From Cognatishimia sp. SS12 (lineage in GTDB: Bacteria > Pseudomonadota > Alphaproteobacteria > Rhodobacterales > Rhodobacteraceae), in NCBI RefSeq assembly GCF_028369055.1, contig NZ_JAQNCZ010000002.1, positions 310,001 to 374,000 of the forward strand: 64,000 nucleotides of DNA, in the 5' to 3' direction. The translations under genes were made by a program, and so were the position numbers. The notes below the pieces were generated by a model. That model was given only the letters and a program-made list of their open reading frames with translations. It had not been told where the DNA came from and did no database searches. Positions 51,982 through 61,316 of this stretch are shown here, piece by piece. The first letter of the stretch is position 1; each line of letters starts with the position of its first letter.

Positions 51982-52752
51982 TCATGCCAGTGCGCTGATG
52001 ATCTGCTGATGCAGGGTCTTGTTGCTGGTGATGATACCGGGCAGGCGCGGATCTGGATTGTTGTAGCTTAACGCCGTGCCGGTCTTGTCGGTGCTGACCG
52101 CGCCGGCCTCGCGCGCGATCAAATCGCCAGCCGCGATGTCCCATTCCCACGTCGGGCGCAGCGTCATCATGCCGTCAAACCGGCCCTGCGCGACCAAGGA
52201 CAGCCGATAGGCCAGCGATGGGCGATGACTGCGTTTAAAGCCCGGCACGTCCTTCCAGAGTGCAGGGTCAAGGGTCGGGCGGGTGGCTAGGATGTCAGCC
52301 TCGTTGAGCGCTTGGGAGGTGCCAACGGTGATGCCAGCACCATTCAGTGTTGCGCCGCCCCCAAGATTGGCGCTGTAAAGCCGGTCGAGCATCGGCAGAT
52401 AGACCACTGCGGCCCGCACAACACCGTGTTTGACAATGGCAAGCGAATGCGACCAGATCGGTTTGCCTTCGATAAAGCTTCGCGTGCCGTCAATCGGGTC
52501 GATAATGAACACCGACTCTGTGGATTGGCGCCGGTCATTGTGCGGCGATTCTTCGGATAGCCAGCCATAATCGGGCCGCGCCGCCATCAGCTTGGCTTCC
52601 AGCAGGTCATTGACCGCCAGGTCCGCCTCGGTCACGGGACCGGCCCCATCGGGTTTGTCCCAAACTTTGGCAGAGGCATTGGCAAATGATTTGGCAATCT
52701 CACCGGCCTCTTGCGCCGCTGAAATCAGCAGCGCGAGGTCACTTTCCGGCAA
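51982..52752 (-). CDS. cysQ: 3'(2'),5'-bisphosphate nucleotidase CysQ-like
   Basis: 256-residue inositol-monophosphatase-family enzyme hydrolysing PAP from sulfate assimilation, or inositol phosphates. The metal signature IDPIDGTRSFIEG and SEESPHND with WEWDIAAGDLIAREAG are present. Start TTG 52752 lies inside the 3' end of pmbA (14-base overlap). Assignment to CysQ versus inositol monophosphatase rests on length and neighbours, so substrate is uncertain. Confidence 0.8.
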   Translation of the reverse strand: MPESDLALLISAAQEAGEIAKSFANASAKVWDKPDGAGPVTEADLAVNDLLEAKLMAARPDYGWLSEESPHNDRRQSTESVFIIDPIDGTRSFIEGKPIWSHSLAIVKHGVVRAAVVYLPMLDRLYSANLGGGATLNGAGITVGTSQALNEADILATRPTLDPALWKDVPGFKRSHRPSLAYRLSLVAQGRFDGMMTLRPTWEWDIAAGDLIAREAGAVSTDKTGTALSYNNPDPRLPGIITSNKTLHQQIISALA

Positions 52753-54085
52753 GGGTCATTCCTTCGACAAGTAGCGAGGGGACAACGCGGCTCAGATGCG
52801 TGCGTGCGTCATTGGCCGGGCGCAGGCTGCGCAGCATGTTACGCAGATTGCCCGCGATCGTGCATTCATTCACCGCATGGGTCACTTCGCCGTTCTCCAC
52901 CCACAGACCGGCGGCACCGCGTGAATAATCCCCCGTATTGGGGTTGATGGTCGAGCCGATGAGCGACGTAACCAGTAGCCCGGTGCCCATATCTCGGATC
53001 AAGTCATCGCGGCTTTGCGTGCCTTGTGTCAGTGCGATGTTCCATGTGCTGGGCGAGGGCGGGCCACCCACGCCGCGCGCCGCATTGGCGGTGCTGCTGA
53101 GGCCCAGTTTGCGGGCGTTCACCAGATCAAGCGTCCACCCCGTGAGCGTGCCATTCTCGACGATGGCGCGGGGTTTGGTGGCCAGCCCTTCGGCGTCAAA
53201 TGGGCGTGAGCCAGATACTCGGGCGCGATGCGGATCTTCGAAAATCGACAGGTCTTTGGGCAGCACATCGCTGCCAAGCGCATCAAGTAACCAGGACGAG
53301 CCGCGTGCAATCGCCGCGCCGTTGATCGCGCCCAAAAGATGCCCGATGAGAGAGCTTGAAATGCGTTCGTCAAACAGCACCGGGTAACTGCCGGTGGGCG
53401 GCTGCTGGGCGTTCTGGCGCGCCAGCGCGCGTTCGGCTGCGGTGCGCCCAATCTCAGCGGGGTCGCGCAAATCCGCCTGGAAAATGCGGCTGTCGCCATC
53501 ATAATCCCGTTCCATTGCGGCCCCGGACCCAGCAATGGCAACGCAGGATGTGCCGCGATCGGTGCGTGCATAGCCGCCGGAAAACCCGTTGCTGGCCGCC
53601 AGATGAACCTGTGTTGCGCCATAGCCCGCGGTGGCGGCCTGCACCTGCGTGATGCCGTCAATATTGAGCGCCGCGGCCTCCGCGCGCAGCGCGTCGGCTT
53701 GCAGATCTGCAGGGGCGGGCTCTGGAGTCGGATCGCAAAGCTCAAGCGCGTCGATGTCCCAGTGCGCAGCCAACTGGCCCGGATCCGCGAGGCCGATATG
53801 GGGATCTTCCGGGGCCTCTTTCGCCATCGCAACCGCGCGTTCGGCCATCATCGCAATGGTCGCCTCGCTGGTATCAGACGCGGACACATTGGCTTGGCGC
53901 TGGCCAATGAACACCCGCAGGCCAATATCGGTGCCTTCGGACCGTTCTGCATGTTCCAGCGCCCCGGCGTGCACGTCAATTGAAACAGAGGTGCCATTGA
54001 CGGCCATGGCGTCGGCGCTGTCGGCCCCGGCTTTCTTGGCGGCGTCTAGGAGCTTTTGCGTCAAATCTGCGAGCGGCTGGGTCAT
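52739..54085 (-). CDS. pmbA: TldE/PmbA metalloprotease subunit
   Basis: 448-residue protein of the TldD/PmbA family, which partner in maturing some secreted peptides (microcins) and in removing CcdA. Motifs: VSIDVHAGALEHAERSEGTD at the N-terminus and TGDYSRGAAGLWVENGEVTH at the C-terminal end, matching TldE/PmbA rather than TldD, which bears the zinc. TldD is not in the window. ATG 54085 follows CGGAGAACGC. Co-transcribed with cysQ. Confidence 0.93.
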   Translation of the reverse strand: MTQPLADLTQKLLDAAKKAGADSADAMAVNGTSVSIDVHAGALEHAERSEGTDIGLRVFIGQRQANVSASDTSEATIAMMAERAVAMAKEAPEDPHIGLADPGQLAAHWDIDALELCDPTPEPAPADLQADALRAEAAALNIDGITQVQAATAGYGATQVHLAASNGFSGGYARTDRGTSCVAIAGSGAAMERDYDGDSRIFQADLRDPAEIGRTAAERALARQNAQQPPTGSYPVLFDERISSSLIGHLLGAINGAAIARGSSWLLDALGSDVLPKDLSIFEDPHRARVSGSRPFDAEGLATKPRAIVENGTLTGWTLDLVNARKLGLSSTANAARGVGGPPSPSTWNIALTQGTQSRDDLIRDMGTGLLVTSLIGSTINPNTGDYSRGAAGLWVENGEVTHAVNECTIAGNLRNMLRSLRPANDARTHLSRVVPSLLVEGMTLAGK

Positions 54086-54154
54086 GCGTTCTCCGGGTAT
54101 CTGCTCCTTCTGAGGTAGACGTGACGCCCGCCCAACGCAAGAGCGCAAAGAAAA

Positions 54155-54184
54155 AGGGCCGCTGGCATCTGCGCCAACGGCCCT
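54155..54184 (-). terminator. Intrinsic terminator of the DUF2125 gene
   Basis: AGGGCCG/CGGCCCT with inner TGGC/GCCA pairing; on the minus strand followed by TTTTTCTTTG. Confidence 0.75.
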
Positions 54185-54203
54185 CAGCATTTTGTGACGG
54201 CGC

Positions 54204-55715
54204 TTATTTGATGCGCTGCCCATTGGCCAGGACATGGCCGTCCTCATTGACCTCGATGCGAGATTTCAGTTCATCTTCTGCCGGGCCAAGAACGGCGAAG
54301 AGACCCATCATCATGCGTGCCCCCATGGCGTCCTGTTCGCTGACGATGCCCATTTTGATCAGGCCATCCAGCAGCGCGTTGCCACCCAGCAGGCGAAACT
54401 CTGCCGCGCCCAAGGGCTTGGGCATCCCGTCAAAGCTTTGTGTGTCGCTGTTGTCGAAGGTAAAATCGCCCTGACCTGTCAGCTCTGCACCGGCCAGTTC
54501 AATCACCAGGTTTTCCAAGGTCAGCGCCTTCAATTCACCAGGGAATTCGTCGCTGCTTTCGATGCTCGGGTCCATCAGATCGGTAAAGAGCCGGGTTTTG
54601 CCCAGCAAATCAAAACCGATTGTTGCCGGTGTGCGCGGCAGCACTTCGGCTGGGTCAAAGATGTTCCACAGAACATCCGGCACCGCCAGATCGCCGATGG
54701 TCATCCCAAAGGCGAAATCCTGGTCTTCCTCAGCGGCCATCAGCGGCATCAGCAGATCATAGCTGGCCTCGGCCATCGTCAGGGAAACAGGGAAGGGAAT
54801 TTCTGCGCCGCTCAGGTTCAGCGTCAGATCGTTGCCTTGCCCGGCGTAGGACAGGCCCTCTTGGCTGAAGCTCACTTCCAGATCGCCCTGACCCGAGGTG
54901 CTTTCGACCGCAAAGGGCTGCCCTTCGGATGTGACATTCATCGCCACAGCGGCACCATCTTGGTTAAAGCTGCCTTCAAACCCAAAGCCGGCTTTGAACA
55001 GCGCATTCGGGTCCTCGGCATCAAATGTCAGCGGCACCGCACCTGTGCCTTCAAACGACAGGGCATCAATGGTGCCGGACATATTGATGTTCGCGTCTTC
55101 GTCCGTATCCACCACAGACATGTCATAGGTCACGCTGGCCACATCAAACACCTGGGCCATGGTGCGCATATCGCCAACTTCCATGGTCGAGCTACCGGAC
55201 ATGTCATTCATGACGATGGTGAAATCCATCTCATCTGGCGCATCGTCCCCGGAAAAAGTCGCGTCGGCAAGCGTGATGGTCATGCTGCGCGCTTCGTAGT
55301 CATAGGTCATGGCGTCCGGCTCACCGGATACGACCGTGGACAGGCCATCGCTGACCATCTCAATCGTCATGTCCAGGCTCTCGCCGTCCATAGGTTCTGC
55401 GATCACGCGCATCGTAGTGACGTCAGGCATGCCCACTAGCACGCTGCCGTCGGACTGACCGTCAAACCGCAGCTCCGGCATCGACATGGCAAAGCTGCCT
55501 TCATTGTCGGGCATGTCAAAGGTCATGATGATGTTGCTGACAACCAGAGAGTCGCCTGAGGTCGCTTCATCCGCGCTGACCTGATAGCCAAAGCCTTCCA
55601 TATAGGCGCGCCAGTCGCTCCAGACCTCGGCCGCAGTGACATCGGCGGTCGCCGCTGATGCAGTAAAAATGCAGGCCAGTGCAGTGGCCCCAGTCAATTG
55701 AGTCCAACGTGACAT
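54204..55715 (-). CDS. DUF2125 family exported protein
   Basis: 503-residue exported protein with signal peptide (WTQLTGATALACIFTASAATA) and a long beta-rich mature part. It matches DUF2125, a family of large alphaproteobacterial exported proteins. Low-cysteine, Asp-rich, with repeated hydrophobic beta segments (for example GMPDVTTMRVIAEPM). GAAGGGTTCGTT lies before ATG 55715. Function unknown; a periplasmic or outer-membrane-associated role is inferred. Confidence 0.8.
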   Translation of the reverse strand: MSRWTQLTGATALACIFTASAATADVTAAEVWSDWRAYMEGFGYQVSADEATSGDSLVVSNIIMTFDMPDNEGSFAMSMPELRFDGQSDGSVLVGMPDVTTMRVIAEPMDGESLDMTIEMVSDGLSTVVSGEPDAMTYDYEARSMTITLADATFSGDDAPDEMDFTIVMNDMSGSSTMEVGDMRTMAQVFDVASVTYDMSVVDTDEDANINMSGTIDALSFEGTGAVPLTFDAEDPNALFKAGFGFEGSFNQDGAAVAMNVTSEGQPFAVESTSGQGDLEVSFSQEGLSYAGQGNDLTLNLSGAEIPFPVSLTMAEASYDLLMPLMAAEEDQDFAFGMTIGDLAVPDVLWNIFDPAEVLPRTPATIGFDLLGKTRLFTDLMDPSIESSDEFPGELKALTLENLVIELAGAELTGQGDFTFDNSDTQSFDGMPKPLGAAEFRLLGGNALLDGLIKMGIVSEQDAMGARMMMGLFAVLGPAEDELKSRIEVNEDGHVLANGQRIK

Positions 55716-55848
55716 AACGAACCCTTCCCAAATAAAAATCTCCAATAACTTCGGTGCTCTGGCACCCAGCGTCAAGGGGGGAAGGGCTGGACCACCGGCC
55801 CGCGGCTCGCTACCAATTCAGCAAAATTGCAAATCGGAGATGCCTGAT

Positions 55849-56598
55849 ATGGAAATGACAGGGAAAACGGTGCTGATCACCGGGGCCAGCCGCGGCATCG
55901 GTGCCGCCGCCGCGCGGGTTTTCGCCGATGCGGGGGCGAATGTGGCGCTTATGGCGCGCAGCGCAGGTGCAATTACAGAGCTTGCCGCAGACATCGGCCC
56001 CACGGCCCGTGCGATTTCTGGCGATGTCAGCAGCTTTGCCGATATGTCAGCGGCGGTTGACATTTGCATTGATCAATTCGGGGGTTTGGATGTTTTGATC
56101 AATAATGCCGGCGTGTTGGAACCGATATGCCACCTATTGGATGCAGAGCCGGACGCATGGGGCAACGTATTGGATGTAAACACAAAAGGCGTGTTCAACG
56201 GGATGCGCGCTGCCGTGCCGCAGATGCTGCGCGCGGGCGGCGGCACGGTGTTGACCATCGGGTCTGGCGCGGCCAGTACTCCCTATGAGGGCTGGAGTGC
56301 TTACTGCGCCTCAAAGGCGGCCACGCTGATGCTGACCCGCGCGTTGCATGCAGAAGAGGGCGCAAAAGGCATTCGAGCAATCAGCCTGTCGCCGGGCACG
56401 GTTGCAACGCAGATGCAGCGTGACATCAAGGCCAGTGGCATAAATCCGGTCAGCGACCTGGCGTGGGAAGATCACGTGCCGCCCGAATGGCCGGCCAAGG
56501 CGCTGTTGTGGATGTGCAGTCCAGAAGCGGACGGGTTGCTGGGGCAAGAAATTTCTTTGCGCAGCCCAGAGCTGCGCCAGCGATTGGGTCTCATGTGA
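55849..56598 (+). CDS. Short-chain dehydrogenase/reductase
   Basis: 249-residue NAD(P)-dependent SDR. Cofactor motif VLITGASRGIGAAAARVF, NNAGVLEP, and the catalytic Ser-Tyr-Lys in IGSGAASTPYEGWSAYCASKAA (residue order S...Y..K intact). Substrate unknown. ATG 55849 has GGAG at nine bases; ATG 55840 would place the SD on the start codon. Its stop overlaps the enoyl-CoA hydratase start, suggesting the two act in one lipid- or acyl-CoA-related pathway. Confidence 0.88.
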   Translation: MEMTGKTVLITGASRGIGAAAARVFADAGANVALMARSAGAITELAADIGPTARAISGDVSSFADMSAAVDICIDQFGGLDVLINNAGVLEPICHLLDAEPDAWGNVLDVNTKGVFNGMRAAVPQMLRAGGGTVLTIGSGAASTPYEGWSAYCASKAATLMLTRALHAEEGAKGIRAISLSPGTVATQMQRDIKASGINPVSDLAWEDHVPPEWPAKALLWMCSPEADGLLGQEISLRSPELRQRLGLM

Positions 56599-57206
56599 TC
56601 GAAGTAACCAAAGAAGCGTCCGGCCTGTGGCTTGTGACATTGAACCGCCCGGGCAAAGCCAATGCGCTGACCGAAGATATGTTGCAGCATCTTGCCGAGG
56701 TTTTCGAAGGCGCGGGAGAGGCGCGCGCGATCATTCTGACGGGCCAAGGCAAAGTGTTCTCTGCCGGGGCGGATCTTGAGGCGGCGCGCAGGGGTCTTGC
56801 CACCTCTCCGTTGTGGGAGAGGCTGTCAGCGGCGGTTGCGGCGGCACCCGGGCTGACGATCGCGGCGCTGAACGGCACTTTGGCAGGCGGTGCCACTGGC
56901 ATGGCGCTGGCCTGTGATCTGCGACTTGCAGTGCCAGAGGCAAAGTTCTTTTACCCGGTGATGAAGCTTGGCTTTCTGCCGCAACCCTCCGACCCCAAGC
57001 GTATGGCAGCGCTGATCGGCCCGGCGCGCACAAAACTCATTCTGATGGGCGGGCAGAAACTGACGGCGGATGAGGCGCTGCAATTTGGTCTTATCGACCG
57101 GATCGTCGCGCCCGGGGATGTCATCAAGGCCGCCCGAGAGCTTGCGGCAGATGCGCTGGCGGCACAGCCCGACATTGCCGCGGGCATCAAAACCATGTGT
57201 CTTTAG
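56595..57206 (+). CDS. Enoyl-CoA hydratase/isomerase family protein
   Basis: 203-residue crotonase-fold protein: oxyanion-hole motifs KVFSAGADLEAA and NGTLAGGATGMALACDLRLA. It is shorter than the usual 255-265 residues, lacking part of the C-terminal trimerisation region, and the expected catalytic glutamates are not obvious, so isomerase rather than hydratase activity is possible. GTG start 56595 overlaps the SDR stop by 4 bases. Confidence 0.85.
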   Translation: MIEVTKEASGLWLVTLNRPGKANALTEDMLQHLAEVFEGAGEARAIILTGQGKVFSAGADLEAARRGLATSPLWERLSAAVAAAPGLTIAALNGTLAGGATGMALACDLRLAVPEAKFFYPVMKLGFLPQPSDPKRMAALIGPARTKLILMGGQKLTADEALQFGLIDRIVAPGDVIKAARELAADALAAQPDIAAGIKTMCL

Positions 57207-57314
57207 ATGGCATAGCCTTGGCGGCGCAGCGGGTTCAGCCATCGTTTTCCTTGAGGTTTCATACCAAAGCAGGCAAGAGGATGCGGCAGATTTCTCGGAA
57301 TGCAAGGGGCACAG

Positions 57315-58637
57315 ATGGAAACGCAGCCGCAAATTCTGACCGACATCATGTCGTTGGCGCAGCAAAGTTGGGATGTGGCCGAAGGCTGGGCCCGCAGCCC
57401 TGCCGCCTGGTCGCAATTTGCGCTGATCGCGCTTGCCTTTGCGCTGGCTTTCTGGCTGAGCCGCCGGTTGAGGCCTATCCTTGAACGGCTTCTCACGCCG
57501 CCACCGGAGCAAGACACGCTGATCGCCAAGGCCCGGCGTTTTGCCCTGCAATATGTGCCGCTGCTGTTCCCGCTGTTGGCGTTTGTTCTGACCGATGTCG
57601 GTGAAAACATCACGCGCAGCGTATTTGGCACTGGGGCGGTCATCGCCTTTGGCAACCGGCTGATCCTGCTGATTGCTGTGCGCATCTGGGTCAAAAGTGT
57701 GGTGCGGGACCCGTTCCTTAAGGTGCTTGGGCGCTATCTGCTGCTGCCCATTGCTGCGCTGCATACATTTGGTCTTTTGGGGCTGGCGACAGCCAAGCTG
57801 GAGGCCACGGTCATTCCGCTGGGCAACCTGAGTTTCTCGCTCCTGTTCTTGGCGCGTTTTGCGATTGTCGGCGGCGTTGTGTTCTGGCTTGGCCGTTGGT
57901 CAAATGCGCAGTCCACGGCGTTGATCCAGGGGCAAACCGACATGCGCCCCGCCACACGGGAGCTGGCCTCCAAAGCCGCCGAGATCCTGATTTTTGGCGT
58001 CGCCTTCCTGCTGCTGATGAACATCATGGGCATCTCGCTGACATCGCTCGCGGTGCTCGGGGGGGCGATTGGTGTGGGGCTTGGCTTTGGTCTGCAAAAG
58101 ATCGCGAGCAACTTTATTTCAGGGGTGATCCTGCTGATCGAAGGGCAGGCCACCGTCGGCGATTATGTGGAACTGGACGGCGGCGAGGCGGGCACCATCG
58201 TAAAGATGACAGCGCGCGCCGCGATCCTGGAAACATTCGACGGCCGCTGGATTGTGGTGCCAAACGAAGATTTCATCACCACGCGGGTGGTGAATTTTTC
58301 CGACAGTGGCTCTGCCAACCGCTATGAGGCCCCGTTTTCCGTCAGCTACGATACGGATATCACCAAAGTGCCAGCTTTGATTGAGGCCGCTGTGGCCGGG
58401 CTGGATTTTGTACTGGATGCGCCAGATGGGCCCGACTGCGAGCTGCGCGGTTTTGGCGATTCAGGTGTGGATTTCGCGGTGGAGTTCTGGGTCAACGGCA
58501 TTGATGACGGCAAGAATAAATTCACCCCGCAGGTTCTGATGACCATCTGGACCACCTTGAAAGCGCATGGGATCGAGATTCCCTATCCGCACCGCGTGGT
58601 TGAGATCAAAGGCCCAGCAGGCGCACTGCCCGTATGA
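57315..58637 (+). CDS. Mechanosensitive channel, MscS family (second copy)
   Basis: 440-residue inner-membrane channel. Several membrane helices fill the first 215 residues; the MscS core follows, with the pore helix GGAIGVGLGFGLQKIASNFI and the beta domain QATVGDYVELDGGEAGTIVKM. Compared with the BON-containing channel at the window start it has a longer membrane region and no BON domain. ATG 57315 has AAGGGGCACAG. Followed by the flavoprotein with a 4-base overlap. Confidence 0.9.
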   Translation: METQPQILTDIMSLAQQSWDVAEGWARSPAAWSQFALIALAFALAFWLSRRLRPILERLLTPPPEQDTLIAKARRFALQYVPLLFPLLAFVLTDVGENITRSVFGTGAVIAFGNRLILLIAVRIWVKSVVRDPFLKVLGRYLLLPIAALHTFGLLGLATAKLEATVIPLGNLSFSLLFLARFAIVGGVVFWLGRWSNAQSTALIQGQTDMRPATRELASKAAEILIFGVAFLLLMNIMGISLTSLAVLGGAIGVGLGFGLQKIASNFISGVILLIEGQATVGDYVELDGGEAGTIVKMTARAAILETFDGRWIVVPNEDFITTRVVNFSDSGSANRYEAPFSVSYDTDITKVPALIEAAVAGLDFVLDAPDGPDCELRGFGDSGVDFAVEFWVNGIDDGKNKFTPQVLMTIWTTLKAHGIEIPYPHRVVEIKGPAGALPV

Positions 58638-59800
58638 AAACAGCGCTGATCATCGGGGCGGGTCCGGCCGGGCTGATGGCGGCAGAGGCGCTGGCGGATG
58701 CCGGCCATGCAGTGATCATCGCTGAAGCGAAACCCAGCGTAGCGCGCAAATTGCTGATGGCGGGCAAATCGGGGTTAAACCTGACCAAGGACGAAGCGTT
58801 TGAAGATTTCCTCGGTCGCTTTGCCGAGGCGTCAGAGCCGCTGGAACCCATGCTACGGGCCTTCGGGCCCAAAGATGTGCAGGCCTGGGCTGAAGCTCTG
58901 GGGCAAAAGATTTTCACCGGCTCGACCGGGCGGGTGTTTCCCGAGGTGATGAAAGCCTCCCCGCTTGTGCGGCAGTGGCTTGGCCGTCTTAGCGCGAAAC
59001 CTGTCGACATTCGCACGCGCCACCGCTGGGTGGGGCGCGACGCTGACGGCTTTGTCTTTGAGACCGCGACGGGGCGCGTGACGCTCTCTGCAGATTGCTG
59101 CGTGCTGGCCTGTGGTGGCGCAAGCTGGGCGCGGCTGGGATCAGACGGCGCTTGGGCGGATTTGATCGACCAGCCGATCACCCCATTTGCGCCCGCCAAT
59201 GTTGGCTTTGTGGTGGACTGGTCATCGCATATGCAAAGGTTCTTTGGCAGCCCCGTCAAAGGCGTCGCGCTGCATGCCGGGGGGCAGGTCGGGCGCGGCG
59301 AGTTCGTGATAGGCACCGCGGGCGTTGAAGGCGGCGGCATATACGAAGTGTCCCGCGCGCTGCGCGAGGGCGCGGCTTTGCAGATTGACCTGATGCCGGA
59401 TGTTTCCGTTGAAACCATACGGAGGCGTCTGGAAAAGCCGCGCGGCAAGATGAGCGTCAGTAACTTTCTGCGTAAAACCCTAAAGCTTGATCCGGTGAAG
59501 CAGGCCTTGCTCCGCGAGGTTGCGCAGCCCTTGCCCGATGATCTGGCCCCTTTGATCAAAGCCTTGCCGCTTGCGATCACCGGGCCTTACCCGATTGATC
59601 AGGCGATTTCGACGGCGGGAGGCTTGCCCTTTGCTGCATTGGACGAACATCTGATGCTGCGCGCTGATCCCGGCCTATTTGCAGCCGGTGAAATGCTGGA
59701 TTGGGAGGCACCAACCGGAGGTTATCTGCTGACGGCGTGTTTGGCGACCGGGCGCTGGGCGGGGCAGGGGGCGGCGGCTTGGCTGTTGCAGCAGCCCTAG
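58634..59800 (+). CDS. TIGR03862 family flavoprotein (HI0933/BaiN-like)
   Basis: 388-residue FAD-binding oxidoreductase of the HI0933/BaiN superfamily, TIGR03862 branch. N-terminal dinucleotide motif ALIIGAGPAGLMAAEALADA, the signature ARKLLMAGKSGLNLTKDE near residue 45, and C-terminal FAD contact FAAGEMLDWEAPTGGYLLTA. Activity of the family is poorly known. Overlaps the upstream channel by 4 bases and the convergent holA by 4. Confidence 0.9.
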   Translation: MKTALIIGAGPAGLMAAEALADAGHAVIIAEAKPSVARKLLMAGKSGLNLTKDEAFEDFLGRFAEASEPLEPMLRAFGPKDVQAWAEALGQKIFTGSTGRVFPEVMKASPLVRQWLGRLSAKPVDIRTRHRWVGRDADGFVFETATGRVTLSADCCVLACGGASWARLGSDGAWADLIDQPITPFAPANVGFVVDWSSHMQRFFGSPVKGVALHAGGQVGRGEFVIGTAGVEGGGIYEVSRALREGAALQIDLMPDVSVETIRRRLEKPRGKMSVSNFLRKTLKLDPVKQALLREVAQPLPDDLAPLIKALPLAITGPYPIDQAISTAGGLPFAALDEHLMLRADPGLFAAGEMLDWEAPTGGYLLTACLATGRWAGQGAAAWLLQQP

Positions 59801-60822
59801 CGGCGCGCCAGCATCGACAGGCGCAGCAACGCGCGTTCAACCAAAGCCATGGCCGGGGCATTCTGACCGGCGCTGCGCAATTGCAGGTCGGTGTCTGTCA
59901 GCAATGTCAGCGCCTGTTCAAGCTTCGGGGCCCCCCAGGTCTGCGCTTGGCGCAGCATGCGATCCCGGCGCGGGCCAAAAATCGGTGGGCGCATTCGGGA
60001 AATGCCCTGCGCCGCGCCGCCCGGGTCAGAGGCCGCGACGTATAACGCGCGAAAGTGCCGCGTTGCGCCAATGCACAGGCCGACGGGCTGCGTGCCCTGC
60101 GCCTGAAGTTTCACCATGATCGGGCCAATCTCGCTGGCGCGGCCTTCTGCCACGATGTTCAGAACGTCATCCAACGCCGCCTCAGTTGAGGCGGGGGCGC
60201 TGGCTGCCACATCATCTGAGGTCACGCCGCCCGCGTCGCCATATTTATAAAGCGCAAGCTTTTCCACGGTCTGCCGAAAGTCACCGGGATCAAGGGCACG
60301 CGACAGGTTGGTGAGGTCGGTCATCGCATCGCGCGAGACCTCTTTCAGACCTGCCTTGGCCAGCTCAGCCTCGATCTCTTCGCGGCTGGGAGGATCGTTG
60401 TAGATGCCCGCGGCATAAGCATTGCTATGCGCCTCAAACGCCTTGCGGATTTTTGACGTTGCCTTGAGCTGCCCGGCGGTCACAACAATCTGGGCATCCC
60501 CCGGGGCCCAATCCTCGAGCGCAGCCAGAATCGCCGGCGCGGCGGTGTCATTTGCCTCTTCGACAAAAGCGACACGCGGGCCGGGAAAGAACGACACGGC
60601 TTTGATCGCGTCCACCAGCTGCGCGGGATCTTTGCGCAGATTGGCGGCGGGGATGCGGGTCAGGCGCATTTCCTCTTCGCCTGCCGGTCCGATCAAGGCA
60701 GCGATCATCTCTTGGCGCTTGAGGGCCACGCGCATGGTGTCCGCCCCATAGATCAGCAGGCCGGTCCGGCTGGGATCAGGCTTCCCGAAATAGCGGCTGG
60801 CATCGCGCGGCGACAGTTTCAT
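59797..60822 (-). CDS. holA: DNA polymerase III subunit delta HolA
   Basis: 341-residue clamp-loader subunit that opens the beta clamp. [20 protein letters not shown] at the start and the N-terminal module GLLIYGADTMRV...LKRQEMIAALIGPAG are typical of alphaproteobacterial HolA, with the C-terminal collar domain in the last 110 residues. Its start overlaps the lptE stop by 4 bases: leuS-lptE-holA is a conserved order in Proteobacteria. Confidence 0.93.
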   Translation of the reverse strand: MKLSPRDASRYFGKPDPSRTGLLIYGADTMRVALKRQEMIAALIGPAGEEEMRLTRIPAANLRKDPAQLVDAIKAVSFFPGPRVAFVEEANDTAAPAILAALEDWAPGDAQIVVTAGQLKATSKIRKAFEAHSNAYAAGIYNDPPSREEIEAELAKAGLKEVSRDAMTDLTNLSRALDPGDFRQTVEKLALYKYGDAGGVTSDDVAASAPASTEAALDDVLNIVAEGRASEIGPIMVKLQAQGTQPVGLCIGATRHFRALYVAASDPGGAAQGISRMRPPIFGPRRDRMLRQAQTWGAPKLEQALTLLTDTDLQLRSAGQNAPAMALVERALLRLSMLARR

Positions 60823-61316
60823 GCGGGTAATTCGCTGGCCTGCGCCGTCAGGGCGAGTGTGATCTGGTCGGCGAGGATGATCATCAGGCGGCGGCGGGCA
60901 TCGCGTTCTGCAGCCAATTCGGACACGGTGGCCCCGGTGGTGGAATAGCCGGTGAAATTGTCGACCTTGCCGCTTAGCAAGACTTCTTTGCTGTCCAGCG
61001 CGCGCAGGGCCCAGGTGGCCTGCCCCAAAATGTCGATCCGCGTGGTGCGGTTGTCGGCGGTCAGCGCCACGCCTTCTTTCTCGGTGGTGATGGCCACCGA
61101 AAGCCCATAGCGGGGATTTGCCGCCCGGCCCAGCCGATGTTCCAATTGCCGCGTCAGCACAAAGCCATCGCTTGTGGTGGGCTCATCCACCAACACCTGA
61201 CCCAACAGGGTGCGCGCCGCACCATTGGGACCAAAGGCGGGTTCAAATCCGCAGCCCGCCAATAAAAGCGGCGCTGCGGTAAGTCTCAGAAAGCTGCGGC
61301 GATCAAATGACGACAT
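60819..61316 (-). CDS. lptE: LPS-assembly lipoprotein LptE
   Basis: 165-residue outer-membrane lipoprotein that plugs LptD and helps insert LPS. Signal [16 protein letters not shown] with lipobox LLAGC and mature FEPAFGPNG; the family's characteristic short alpha/beta fold follows. Tat-like RR before the hydrophobic stretch is notable but not diagnostic. Overlaps the leuS stop by 14 bases and holA by 4, so all three are coupled. Confidence 0.9.
   Translation of the reverse strand: MSSFDRRSFLRLTAAPLLLAGCGFEPAFGPNGAARTLLGQVLVDEPTTSDGFVLTRQLEHRLGRAANPRYGLSVAITTEKEGVALTADNRTTRIDILGQATWALRALDSKEVLLSGKVDNFTGYSTTGATVSELAAERDARRRLMIILADQITLALTAQASELPA

Noticed and set aside
54234-55439. A 401-codon plus-strand frame opposite the DUF2125 gene
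   Set aside because: Antisense shadow with no motif, no signal and no ribosome site; the minus-strand protein has a signal peptide and good start.
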